A stretch of 64,000 bases of DNA from Mesorhizobium ciceri WSM4083. Its GTDB lineage: Bacteria > Pseudomonadota > Alphaproteobacteria > Rhizobiales > Rhizobiaceae. Where the stretch lies: NCBI RefSeq assembly GCF_000519305.1, contig NZ_JAFG01000003.1, forward strand, positions 499,070 to 563,069, in the 5' to 3' direction. The notes beneath the pieces were generated by a model. The model was not told the origin of the DNA. It did no database searches and worked only from the letters and a program-made list of their open reading frames with translations. The translations under genes and the position numbers were made by a program. Shown one piece after another: positions 16,439-24,833 of this stretch. How positions within the stretch are numbered: the stretch's first letter is position 1; every line of letters begins with the position of its first letter.

Positions 16439-18732
16439 CCGTTCACAACATCAGGCATGGTGATGCGTCCGACGGCGCTTTTGCCGAAGCCGTCGGCGGC
16501 CGGCTGTCGCGCGTCGACGGCCCGGCCAAGATCACCGGCGCGGCGAAATACGCCGTCGAGCAGCAGCTCGAAGGCCTCGCCTACGCCGTGCTGGTCGAGA
16601 GCACGATTGCATCCGGCAAGGTGCGCGCGATCGACACCAAGGCGGCCAAGGCGGCGCCAGGCGTGCTGCAGGTGCTGACGCCGGACACCATCATCAGCCT
16701 GAAAACCGCAGCGGACTGGTTCGGTACGCCGCCGCCCGACAAACCCTATTGCCCGCTCGCGCGCGACATCACGTTCTCGGGTCAACATGTCGCCGCTGTC
16801 GTCGCCGAGACCTTCGAACAGGCGGTCGCGGCGGCGGCCCTGGTCAAGGTCAGCTATGACGAGACGCCTTCCATCGTCGACCTCAGCGACGGCAAGGCCG
16901 GCGACGGCATCCCGATCGACGCCATGACCAAGGAATGGGGCGATGCGCAAGGTGCCTTCGCGTCGGCACCGGTCCGGATCTGCGCCGCCTACAACACGCC
17001 GCGCGAATACCAGGCGCCGATGGAGCCGCATGGCCTGATCGCCCGCTGGGAGGGCGACCGGCTCACCGTATGGGAGCCGAGCCAGTGGCTGGACGGGATG
17101 GCCCGCACCTATGCCGAATGGTTCGACGTGCCGTTCGAGAATGTGCGGCTGGTCTCGCCCTATATTGGCGGCGGCTTCGGCTCTAAGGCGCTGGCGCTGA
17201 GCCATGGCGCGGTGGCCGCATGTGCCGCCAAAATGCTCGGCCGGCCGGTGCGCCTGGTGATGACGCGGCCGCAGACCTTTACCGGCTATGGTGGCCGCGC
17301 CGCGACGCGCCAGACGGTGACGATCGGCGCCGATGCGCAAGGAAACATCCAATCGATCGTGCATCGCGGCGTCAATGAGACATCCATCGACGGCATGTGG
17401 GTCGAGCCGCTGGGATCGGTCACCTCGATCATGTATGCGACGCCGAATTTCTCCTCGAAGCAGAATGTCGTGCGGGTCAATTCCGTGGTCCCGGGCGCCA
17501 TGCGCGCGCCGGGCGAAAACCCTTCGGCCTTCGGCATCGAAAGCGCCATCGACGAACTCGCCTACGAGGTCGGCATCGACCCGCTGGAAATTCGACTCCG
17601 GAACTATGCCGAGCAGGATCCGCATGCCAAGAAAGCCTGGTCGACCAGACAGTTGCGCGAGGCTTTTGCCGCGGGCGCGGAGCGCTTCGGCTGGTCCAGG
17701 CGCTCGCCTGAACCGCGCTCGATGCGCGACGGCAACCAGCTGATCGGCTGGGGCGTCGCCGCCGGCACCTATCCGGTGCGGCGCGCCTATGGCGAAGCGA
17801 TCGTGCGCATCCTGGCGGACGGCTCGGTCGAGGTCGAGAGTTCCTCGATCGACATGGGCCAGGGCACCTACACCATCCTGGCGCAGACCGCCGCCGAAAC
17901 GCTCGGCGTGCCAGCTGACGACGTGGTGGTGAAACTCGGCGACTCCCGCTTTCCCCGCGCCGGCGTCACCGGCGGCTCGCGGCTGGCCGGCGTCATGACT
18001 GGCGCCGTCTACAAGGCGGCGACATCGGCGCTCGACCAGTTGGTGGGTCTCGCCATCAGCGATCCGCGCTCGCCTTTCCACACGCTGCAGGCCAACACGC
18101 TGGTCGTCGCCAATGGCCGCATAGCCTCGCCGCGTGGCGACGGCCCCGATGTCTCGATCGCCGAACTGCTCAAAAGCGTCGGCCGCGACCACATCGAAGC
18201 CACCGGCGACACCATGCCGGAAAACTCGACGCCAGAGGAGCGCTATAAGAACTACACCACCATCGCCATGGCGCTGCCGCACACCGAGGGCGACTATTCC
18301 CGCCACTCCTGGTGCGCGCATTTCATCGAGGTGCGCGTCGACGAGGATTTCGGCACGGTGCGTGTATCGCGCGTGGTGTCGGCGCTGGATTCCGGCCGCC
18401 TCTACAACCCGAAGCTCGCCGAAAGCCAGTGGAAGGGCGGCATCATCATGGGCATCGGCCAGGCGCTGCTCGAAGAGGGCATCGTCGACCGCCGCCATGG
18501 CCGCATCGTCAACAACAACCTCGCCGATTACCTCGTGCCGACCAATGCCGACATCCCGGACATCGAGGTGATCTCGGTCGGCATCCCCGACCTGCATTCC
18601 TCCGTGCTCGGCGGCAAGGGTGTCGGCGAATTGGCGATCGTCGGCGTGGCCCCGGCGATTGCCAACGCGGTGTTCCATGCGACGGGAAAACGCGTGCGGG
18701 ATTTGCCGATCACACTGGAGAAGCTAATCTGA
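16435..18732 (+). CDS. molybdenum hydroxylase, molybdopterin-binding large subunit (operon 2)
   Basis: A 765-residue catalytic subunit, paralogous to the operon 1 large subunit. Motifs: SRVDGPAKITGAAKYAVE, GGGFGSKALALSHGA, MRAPGENPSAFGIESAIDE, TGGSRLAGVMTGAVY, and the active-site KGVGELAIVGVAPAIANAVF with its conserved Glu. The pocket-forming segments differ clearly from operon 1, so the two enzymes probably act on different substrates. The start is fixed by the ATGA overlap and the paralogous start context. Palindromic sequence follows the stop, separating it from the convergent porin gene. Confidence 0.92.
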   Translation: MTVHNIRHGDASDGAFAEAVGGRLSRVDGPAKITGAAKYAVEQQLEGLAYAVLVESTIASGKVRAIDTKAAKAAPGVLQVLTPDTIISLKTAADWFGTPPPDKPYCPLARDITFSGQHVAAVVAETFEQAVAAAALVKVSYDETPSIVDLSDGKAGDGIPIDAMTKEWGDAQGAFASAPVRICAAYNTPREYQAPMEPHGLIARWEGDRLTVWEPSQWLDGMARTYAEWFDVPFENVRLVSPYIGGGFGSKALALSHGAVAACAAKMLGRPVRLVMTRPQTFTGYGGRAATRQTVTIGADAQGNIQSIVHRGVNETSIDGMWVEPLGSVTSIMYATPNFSSKQNVVRVNSVVPGAMRAPGENPSAFGIESAIDELAYEVGIDPLEIRLRNYAEQDPHAKKAWSTRQLREAFAAGAERFGWSRRSPEPRSMRDGNQLIGWGVAAGTYPVRRAYGEAIVRILADGSVEVESSSIDMGQGTYTILAQTAAETLGVPADDVVVKLGDSRFPRAGVTGGSRLAGVMTGAVYKAATSALDQLVGLAISDPRSPFHTLQANTLVVANGRIASPRGDGPDVSIAELLKSVGRDHIEATGDTMPENSTPEERYKNYTTIAMALPHTEGDYSRHSWCAHFIEVRVDEDFGTVRVSRVVSALDSGRLYNPKLAESQWKGGIIMGIGQALLEEGIVDRRHGRIVNNNLADYLVPTNADIPDIEVISVGIPDLHSSVLGGKGVGELAIVGVAPAIANAVFHATGKRVRDLPITLEKLI

Positions 18733-18736
18733 GGGC

Positions 18737-18876
18737 GGTGGCTGATCTCCCACTCGAGGGGAGATGTCGCCAAAGGCAACAGAGGGGGTCGTCGCGTATA
18801 GAGCGCCGACCCCCGTCTGCGGCAACAGGCCGAGCCCCGCCGCCCCCTGGCCTGCCGGCCATCTCCCGAGGGAGAT
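18737..18876. repeat. inverted-repeat element between convergent genes, terminator candidate
   Basis: ATCTCCC...GGGGAGAT near 18748 and ATCTCCCGAGGGAGAT at 18861-18876 are two related hairpins flanking a GC-rich core. The set lies between the convergent 3' ends of the molybdenum hydroxylase operon and the porin gene. It looks like a dispersed Mesorhizobium-type palindromic element doubling as a terminator. Confidence 0.5.
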
Positions 18877-18891
18877 TTGTAGCACCAGCAA

Positions 18892-19620
18892 TCAGAACTT
18901 ATAGCTGAGCCCGACCCGGATATCCTGCGTCTGCAGATCGACATGCGTTTCCGTGGGCAGACCGGCGGCCACCGAGAGATCCTGGCTGCCGAAATCCGAG
19001 TAGCGATATTCGGCTCGAGCGATCCACTTGTCGGTGAAGGCGTGCTCGATGCCGGCGCCAACGGTCCAGCCGACATGGCTGTCGCTGTGGAGCGTTACTT
19101 CGGCGGCAGGGCCGCCGGCGCTGACCGCAATCAGTTCATACTTGGCCGCGGCGACGCCGGCAGTGATGTAGGGCAAGGTCCGATCGAAAGCATAGCCGGC
19201 GCGCAGCCGCGCCGACCCCGACCATTTGAGTTCGCTCTTGAGCAAGGTGGTGACACCGCCGCCGCCGGCGTCGAGGGCCGTCAGCCCATCTATATTGCTG
19301 TACACAATGTCGGCCTCGGCTCCGATCACGAAGCTGTTCTCCATCTGGTAATTGGCGCCGATATGAACACCGCCGATAAATCCGTTCGGATCGGTGGAGA
19401 CATTGAGATCGGTGGCCCCACCCAGTCCGCCGCCGGCGATGAACAGATTGGATTTTCCGGCCGCGTAGCCGATGTCGACGCCGGCATAGAGTCCGGACCA
19501 GTCGTAGCCGGATGCAACAGGCGAAACCTCATTGATATCAGCCGCACACGCCATACCGAGCGGCGCGAGAATGAAGGCCGTTGCGAGAAGAAGAGTTTTC
19601 ATTGTTGTCTGCTGCCCCAT
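18892..19620 (-). CDS. outer membrane beta-barrel protein (Omp25/31-like porin family)
   Basis: A 242-residue outer-membrane protein. The N-terminal signal peptide contains MKTLLLATAFILAPLGMAC and is cleaved near ACAAD. Mature strands alternate with loops, with YDWSGLYAGVDIGYAAG and FIGGVHIGANYQ typical of the Omp25/Omp31 group. It ends in IRVGLSYKF, the C-terminal aromatic signature of barrels. I place the start at 19620, where GGGGAAG is well spaced; an ATG at 19602 is the other option and would give a shorter signal. It is a single-gene unit. Confidence 0.85.
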   Translation of the reverse strand: MGQQTTMKTLLLATAFILAPLGMACAADINEVSPVASGYDWSGLYAGVDIGYAAGKSNLFIAGGGLGGATDLNVSTDPNGFIGGVHIGANYQMENSFVIGAEADIVYSNIDGLTALDAGGGGVTTLLKSELKWSGSARLRAGYAFDRTLPYITAGVAAAKYELIAVSAGGPAAEVTLHSDSHVGWTVGAGIEHAFTDKWIARAEYRYSDFGSQDLSVAAGLPTETHVDLQTQDIRVGLSYKF

Positions 19621-19823
19621 GTTGCTTCCCCGCCGCACAAATGACCTGCGGAGATCCAGCTGTTGTCGAGAAATCCGGTGTTGCATTGTCCGCCGGCTGC
19701 GTCTTGGGCTGGGCCGCACCCGAATTGTCGGGGAAAGCATCGCAGCGCTTTCCCCGCTGGTGTGGCCATTCGGCCTCAGTCGATTGCCGTGTCGTGTATC
19801 CGGCGGAGTTGGCGGCGACGAAA

Positions 19824-20783
19824 CTACCTGGCACTGCCCGGTGTCGAGCCGAAGCGGCGGCGGAAGCAGCGGTTGAAATAGGACACGTCGGAGAAGCCGC
19901 TGAGCAGCGCGATCTCGCTGATCCGCATGCGGTCGTTGTGCCTGTCGCGGAGCATGCGATGCGCCCTTTGCAAGCGCAGCTCGAGAATGCGCTCGGCAAA
20001 GCTCACCCCGGTTTCCTGCAGCAGGTCATGGACATAGCGAACGGAGAGCCGCAATTGCCCGGCAACGCCCTGCGCCGAAATGGCGGGATCGGCGAAATTA
20101 TCCCGCATCTTCTGCAGTATCGCCTGCAGCCTTGCCGCGCGCAGGCCGCGCAGGCCCGCCAGTTCGGCCGCTTCGCCCTTGGCGCCGGTCGCCAGGCCGA
20201 TCAGGTCGACGATCGTTTCGGTGGCGTGGCCAATGAGGTCGGGCGAGACCAGCGCCGGGCCTGCTTCCAGGAAGCTGCAATAGCGCTTGAGCATGCCGAG
20301 CGCCTCATTGTCGGCTCCAACGGTCAACGCCAGCCGATCCTCGATATGAGCGAAGGCATTTTCCAGCACGGCACGAGGGAGCACCACATTGGCCCAGACA
20401 TTGCTGTCGCCGCCGGTCATCTGCAACGCTTCAGAAGCCGAGACCAATGCGGCCTCGCCTTTGCCGACGTGATAATCGCGGCCAATCTGCGTACCGCTGA
20501 GCACCGTATCGCCATTGTTGACCAGCAGCAGATAGCCGTCGCGACCGTCGGCGGCGATATTGCCGGCCTTGCGGCTGGCATGACGTATCGTCCCGGCCAT
20601 CTGGCCAAGCACCAGCGACCCGACAGCCGTCGCTTCGATCGCGGCTTCGAACGACAGCTTCTCGGAAATCGTATATTCGACCGACCATATCTCGGCGACG
20701 TGGATGTCCTGCCAGAGCGCGAAGCGTGCGCGATGATCCAGATGCGGCGGCAAATCCGCCGACGAGAAGACGTTCTTTTGCAA
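19824..20783 (-). CDS. AraC family transcriptional regulator
   Basis: A 319-residue regulator. The first 200 or so residues form an AraC-binding-like sensory domain similar in kind to those of the FeaR group (residues such as ISEKLSFEAAIEATAVGS). The C-terminal 100 residues hold two helix-turn-helix units, the second marked by ISEIALLSGFSDVSYFNRCFRRRFGSTP. Effector and targets are unknown. It lies alone between the porin and the EamA gene, all on the minus strand but with gaps of 200 bases or more, so it is probably transcribed separately. Confidence 0.9.
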   Translation of the reverse strand: MQKNVFSSADLPPHLDHRARFALWQDIHVAEIWSVEYTISEKLSFEAAIEATAVGSLVLGQMAGTIRHASRKAGNIAADGRDGYLLLVNNGDTVLSGTQIGRDYHVGKGEAALVSASEALQMTGGDSNVWANVVLPRAVLENAFAHIEDRLALTVGADNEALGMLKRYCSFLEAGPALVSPDLIGHATETIVDLIGLATGAKGEAAELAGLRGLRAARLQAILQKMRDNFADPAISAQGVAGQLRLSVRYVHDLLQETGVSFAERILELRLQRAHRMLRDRHNDRMRISEIALLSGFSDVSYFNRCFRRRFGSTPGSAR

Positions 20784-20990
20784 GGGACGACTGGCCTTTT
20801 CTACAATCGCGTCTTCATTTCGACACGCACCGTATTGGACCAGATCACGGTCTGTCCAGAGCCGGATATACTTGTGCGCCAGGTGACAATTTCAGTGCCG
20901 TCCTGGACAAGGATTGGCTTAAATTCCGTCGGTTGTCCGGCTGAATTCCGGAATACCTGAAAATACCCAGTACCGAAGAATCGCTCCACC

Positions 20991-21872
20991 CTACTCCGGC
21001 GATGGGACCGGCGGCCGTGATGTCAGCGCCGTGCCGAAGGCGGCGACAACAACGGCTGCAATGCCGGCCAATTGCGTGGCGGTCAGGCTCTCATGCAGGA
21101 ACAGGAAGCCGGCCAGCGCGCCCAGTCCCGGCTCCAGGCAGGTCAGCGTGCCGTAGATGCGCGCCGGCATCCGGGTCAGCGCCACCATCTCCAGAAAAAA
21201 CGGCAACGCGCTGGAGAACAGGCCGACGAGCAAGGCGCTGACCAGGATCGATGGCGCCAGCAGCGCGGTTCCCGCCTGCGCCACGCCGAAGGGCAGCACC
21301 AGCACGGCGGCGATGGCCATGCCATAGGCGGTGGTGCGGGTGCCAAGCTCCGCGCCCGCCTTCTGGGCGAGCACGATGTAGAGCGCCCAGAAGCCGCCGG
21401 CCGCCAGCGCCAGCATCACCCCGATCGGATCGAGCGGCGTGAGTGAATGAACGAAGGGCGACAACAGCAGGATGCCGGCCACCGCCAGCGCGATCCAGGC
21501 AAAGTCGCTGGCGCGCCGCGAACTCAAGGTCGCCACCAGAAGCGGGCCGGTAAACTCCAGCGCCACCGCGATGCCGAGCGGAATCCTGGCCAGCGCTGCG
21601 TAGAACAGGAGGTTGAGCGCGGCGAGCGTCACCCCATAGGCGACCAGCCACGGCATGGTGGCACGCGAGGGCCGCATCTGCCAGGGCCGCAGCACCGCGA
21701 TCAGCATCAGCGCACCGATGACCAGCCTGAGCGTCGTCGTGCCTTGCGCGCCGATCTGCGGGAACAGGCCCTTGGCAAAGGTGGCGCCGATCTGGATCGA
21801 CACCATGGCGCCCATCAGTGCTGCGACCGGCAAGGGCGCGGCTTCGCGACGGGCAATCGGCGTCGATGTCAC
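20991..21872 (-). CDS. EamA/DMT family transporter (RhtA-like)
   Basis: A 293-residue inner-membrane transporter with about ten hydrophobic helices in two EamA repeats. The C-terminal repeat includes RIYGTLTCLEPGLGALAGFLFLHE (shown here only as its key segment TCLEPGLGAL), resembling threonine/homoserine exporters of the RhtA group. I chose the GTG at 21872, which follows GGAGGATGGGATCAC and gives the usual family length. A longer frame reaches 21962 but adds a non-hydrophobic extension. The substrate is unknown. Confidence 0.85.
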   Translation of the reverse strand: MTSTPIARREAAPLPVAALMGAMVSIQIGATFAKGLFPQIGAQGTTTLRLVIGALMLIAVLRPWQMRPSRATMPWLVAYGVTLAALNLLFYAALARIPLGIAVALEFTGPLLVATLSSRRASDFAWIALAVAGILLLSPFVHSLTPLDPIGVMLALAAGGFWALYIVLAQKAGAELGTRTTAYGMAIAAVLVLPFGVAQAGTALLAPSILVSALLVGLFSSALPFFLEMVALTRMPARIYGTLTCLEPGLGALAGFLFLHESLTATQLAGIAAVVVAAFGTALTSRPPVPSPE

Positions 21873-22092
21873 GTGATCCCATCCTCCATATCGCCGGGTC
21901 CAAACCCGATCGGCGGCATGGAGATAGGGCGAACCGGCCGGCCTGTCGTGAGGCAGCGGCAACTGGCTGCTGGGGCACGGACTGTAGGCACGCCATGAGC
22001 CTCCCAGCCCGCGAAGCGTTCATTGCCGCAGTGCACAAGGAATAGCCGGAGATGATCCTGTAGATGCGAGAGCGCAACGACAACGATAAGCT

Positions 22093-23175
22093 TTAGGCAG
22101 TGGCGGCCGAGCGCTTGAAGACGATGGTGACCCGCGTGCCCTCGCCGGCGCTCGAATTCACGTCGAATTCCGCCTTGGCGTTTTCGGTCAGCGAGCGGGC
22201 GATCAGCGCGCCGAGCTTGCCGCGCTTGGGCCAGGTCTCGCCCTCCGGCAGGCCGATGCCGTCATCGGCAATGAGGATGCGGCAGCCATCGCCGTCAACC
22301 ATGCTGTGCAGCGTGATCGTGCCGCCTTCGCGCCCCTGGAAGGCATGTTTGAGCGCATTGGTCAAAAGCTCGTTCACCACCAGCCCGGTCGGCATGGCGA
22401 CATTGATCGACACCGGATAGGTGTCCACCTTCATATCGAGGCGGATGCCCTCGACCGCATGCGAGTTCATCACCGCCGACGCGATCTGGCTGAGATAGAC
22501 GCCAAGATCGACCTCATCCTTGTCATCATCCCCCGACAGCGTCTGGTAGAGGATCGCCAGCGCATCGACGCGACCTGCCAGCCTCTCGAAACGCTTCTGG
22601 TCCGGTTCGGCCGCGTTGCGCGTCTCCATCCGGATCAGTGCGGTGATCATCTGCAGATTGTTCTTCACCCGGTGCTGCAGTTCGCGCAGCAGCGTGTCCT
22701 TCTCGCGGATGCGCTCATCGATCGATCGCGGATCCTCCGTTTCGCCATGGGCCGAGACGTCGACCAGCGCCACCAGCCGGAAGCAGGCCTTGCCATTGTC
22801 GTCCTCGATGACGTTGGAATAGACGTCGACGATCGCCGGTTGGTCTTCTGTCCGCTCCAGCCGGAACGTGCCGATGAAATCGGTGTCCTCGACCACGGCC
22901 TCGAACAGCGGACGGTCCTTCAGCTTGTGCAGGCCGGTGCCGGAAAGCGCCGCCCAGTGTTGCCGGGCGAGCGTCGCCGCCTTGAGGCCGGACAGTTTCT
23001 CGAATTCCGGATTGGCGTAGACGACACGCTCCTTCGAATCCAGGCCCGAGACGGCAATGGCGATCGGTACCTGGTCGAGGAATTTCTTGAACTGTTCGCT
23101 TTCGAGCGCGCTGGCAAGGTCCGGCGTTTCGAGCAACTGCCCGACCGCTTCGGCCTTCTGTGTATCGGATGTCAT
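22093..23175 (-). CDS. PAS domain sensor histidine kinase (HisKA_2 / HWE type)
   Basis: A 360-residue cytoplasmic kinase. A PAS domain spans about residues 25-145 (FLDQVPIAIAVSGLDSKERV); it lacks the NCRFLQ motif of LOV photosensors. The dimerisation/phosphoacceptor motif is LRELQHRVKNNLQMI. The ATPase part shows NELLTNALKHAF and a DDGIGLPEG box, with a short KLGALIARSLTENAKAEF segment typical of this class. Kinases of this type often feed the alphaproteobacterial general stress response, but no response regulator, PhyR or sigma factor gene is adjacent, so the pathway is open. Confidence 0.9.
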   Translation of the reverse strand: MTSDTQKAEAVGQLLETPDLASALESEQFKKFLDQVPIAIAVSGLDSKERVVYANPEFEKLSGLKAATLARQHWAALSGTGLHKLKDRPLFEAVVEDTDFIGTFRLERTEDQPAIVDVYSNVIEDDNGKACFRLVALVDVSAHGETEDPRSIDERIREKDTLLRELQHRVKNNLQMITALIRMETRNAAEPDQKRFERLAGRVDALAILYQTLSGDDDKDEVDLGVYLSQIASAVMNSHAVEGIRLDMKVDTYPVSINVAMPTGLVVNELLTNALKHAFQGREGGTITLHSMVDGDGCRILIADDGIGLPEGETWPKRGKLGALIARSLTENAKAEFDVNSSAGEGTRVTIVFKRSAATA

Positions 23176-23331
23176 CTGCGGCGCCTGTGCTGTGCTTGAT
23201 CACCATCAGTACCAGCGATGCGATCACCCCGCCATCGCCAAAGCACGAGGCGGCATTTTCACGCCCCGCATCGGCGATGGGCGGTGTCGCGCAGCCGCCT
23301 CGAAGCAAGCAGTCGACGCCTTGGGAGCGCC

Positions 23332-24822
23332 TCACGCGGCCGGCTTCGACGCCAGCCGTGGACCGGTCTTGACGTCGACGATCTCCGGCTTGCCGCTGTC
23401 CACCGTGCCATCCCAGCCGCCACCGAGCGCCTTGTTGAGGGCGATGTAGTTGGTCGCCAGCAAGACGCGGCTTTGCAGCAGCGAGTCCTCGGCCGAATAG
23501 AGCGAGCGCTGGGCGTCGAGCACATCGAGAAGGCCTGTCTCGCCGGCCTTGTAGAGCATGCCTTCGAGACTTGCCGCCTCGCCATAGGACTTCGCCGAGG
23601 AGGCCAGCTTGCCGATCCGGATGCGCTCCTGCGACAACAGCACCAGCGCGTTTTCGACATCCTCGAGCGCCGTCAGCACCGAAGACCGGTAGGCGATGAA
23701 ATATTGATCGCGCTGCGCCTTGGCAACCTCGACGGCCGCCTGCAATTGGCCGGCATTGAACAGGGGCACGCTGAGCGTCGGCCCGAACGACCAGCCGATC
23801 GACGAATTCTTGCCGAGATCGCCAAGCTTCAGCGCCGCCGTGCTGATGTCTCCCGTCAGGCTGACCGAGGGATAGCGGGCGGCCTCTGCCTGGCCGATCT
23901 TGGCGGTGTATTGCGCGTATTGGCGCTCCGCCATGCGCAGATCGGGGCGCGACAGCAGCAGGTCGGCGGGAATTCCGGTAGGCATTGGCAGGCGCGGTGC
24001 AGGGATTGGCGCGACCCGCTTCAGCCGCTCGTTGAGCGAGGCAGGCGGCCGGCCGGCCAGCACCGCGAGACGGTGCACGGCCTGGGCATAGCTTGCCTCC
24101 AGCGTCGGCACCGCGGCTTCGGTGCTCGCTGCCTGCCCCATCGCCTTGGCGACATCGGCGGCGGTCGCCGTGCCCGCCTGCGCCATGGTGCGGGTAAGTT
24201 CGGCGGTCTGCCTTTGCGACGCGGCCGAGCGCCGGGCGAGCGCGATGCGGGCCTGGTAGCCGCGCGCCTGGGTATAGTAGGAAGCGACATCGCCGACCAG
24301 GGTGAGAAGCGTCGAGCGCAGTTCCTCCTGCGAGGCGTCCAGCCCGTAGCGCGCTGCCTCGACGCCCCTGCGGTTGGCGCCGAACAGGTCGAGCTCCCAG
24401 CTTGCATCGAAGCCGGCCTGGTACTCGCTGTAGGTGGCGTCAGAGCCTGATGTGGTCTCGGCCGACTTGTTGCGGGTGGCCGAGCCGGAGCCGTCAACCG
24501 ACGGCAGCAATGTGCCGGCACTCTGGCGATAGCTGGCACGCGCCTCGCGGATTTTTGCCTTGGCGGTGGCGACATCGAGATTGCCGGCAACCGCATCCTC
24601 GACAAGCGTGTTCAGCTCAGGATCGCGCAGCCGCTGCCACCATCTCGACAGTTGCGCCGGCTGGGCAGGCTTTGTCGGCTTGTGGCCGCTCCAGCTTGCA
24701 GGCATCGCCAATATGGGCGTCTGATAATCCGGACCGACGACGCATCCCGCGAGCAGGACAGCGGTAATCATAGGCGCAAGAAGCCGCCTCGCGGCCACCG
24801 AGCCACGTTCCAAACCTGTCAT
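23332..24822 (-). CDS. RND efflux outer-membrane lipoprotein (NodT/TolC family)
   Basis: A 496-residue outer-membrane channel of an RND pump. The lipobox LLAGCVVGP near residue 26 gives a lipid-anchored N-terminus. The body shows the tandem coiled TolC repeats (FDASWELDLFGANRRGVEAA, and later WSFGPTLSVPLFNAGQLQAAV) typical of the NodT subgroup. It is the last gene of the adaptor-permease-channel set; the gap to the permease gene is 11 bases, so they form one operon. The exported compounds are not predictable from sequence. Confidence 0.93.
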   Translation of the reverse strand: MTGLERGSVAARRLLAPMITAVLLAGCVVGPDYQTPILAMPASWSGHKPTKPAQPAQLSRWWQRLRDPELNTLVEDAVAGNLDVATAKAKIREARASYRQSAGTLLPSVDGSGSATRNKSAETTSGSDATYSEYQAGFDASWELDLFGANRRGVEAARYGLDASQEELRSTLLTLVGDVASYYTQARGYQARIALARRSAASQRQTAELTRTMAQAGTATAADVAKAMGQAASTEAAVPTLEASYAQAVHRLAVLAGRPPASLNERLKRVAPIPAPRLPMPTGIPADLLLSRPDLRMAERQYAQYTAKIGQAEAARYPSVSLTGDISTAALKLGDLGKNSSIGWSFGPTLSVPLFNAGQLQAAVEVAKAQRDQYFIAYRSSVLTALEDVENALVLLSQERIRIGKLASSAKSYGEAASLEGMLYKAGETGLLDVLDAQRSLYSAEDSLLQSRVLLATNYIALNKALGGGWDGTVDSGKPEIVDVKTGPRLASKPAA

Positions 24823-24833
24823 GTGAAGTTTTC

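Noticed and set aside
16372..18678. Very long open frame (about 768 codons) on the minus strand, antisense to the operon 2 molybdenum hydroxylase large subunit.
   Set aside because: It is an antisense shadow in GC-rich DNA. The translation is rich in Arg, Ala, His and Asp without domains, while the + strand protein has all family motifs.
22093..23175. The PAS-containing kinase was considered as a LOV blue-light sensor, since LOV-HWE kinases occur in Rhizobiales.
   Set aside because: The flavin-binding NCRFLQ motif and its Cys are missing; the PAS core reads differently at that place.
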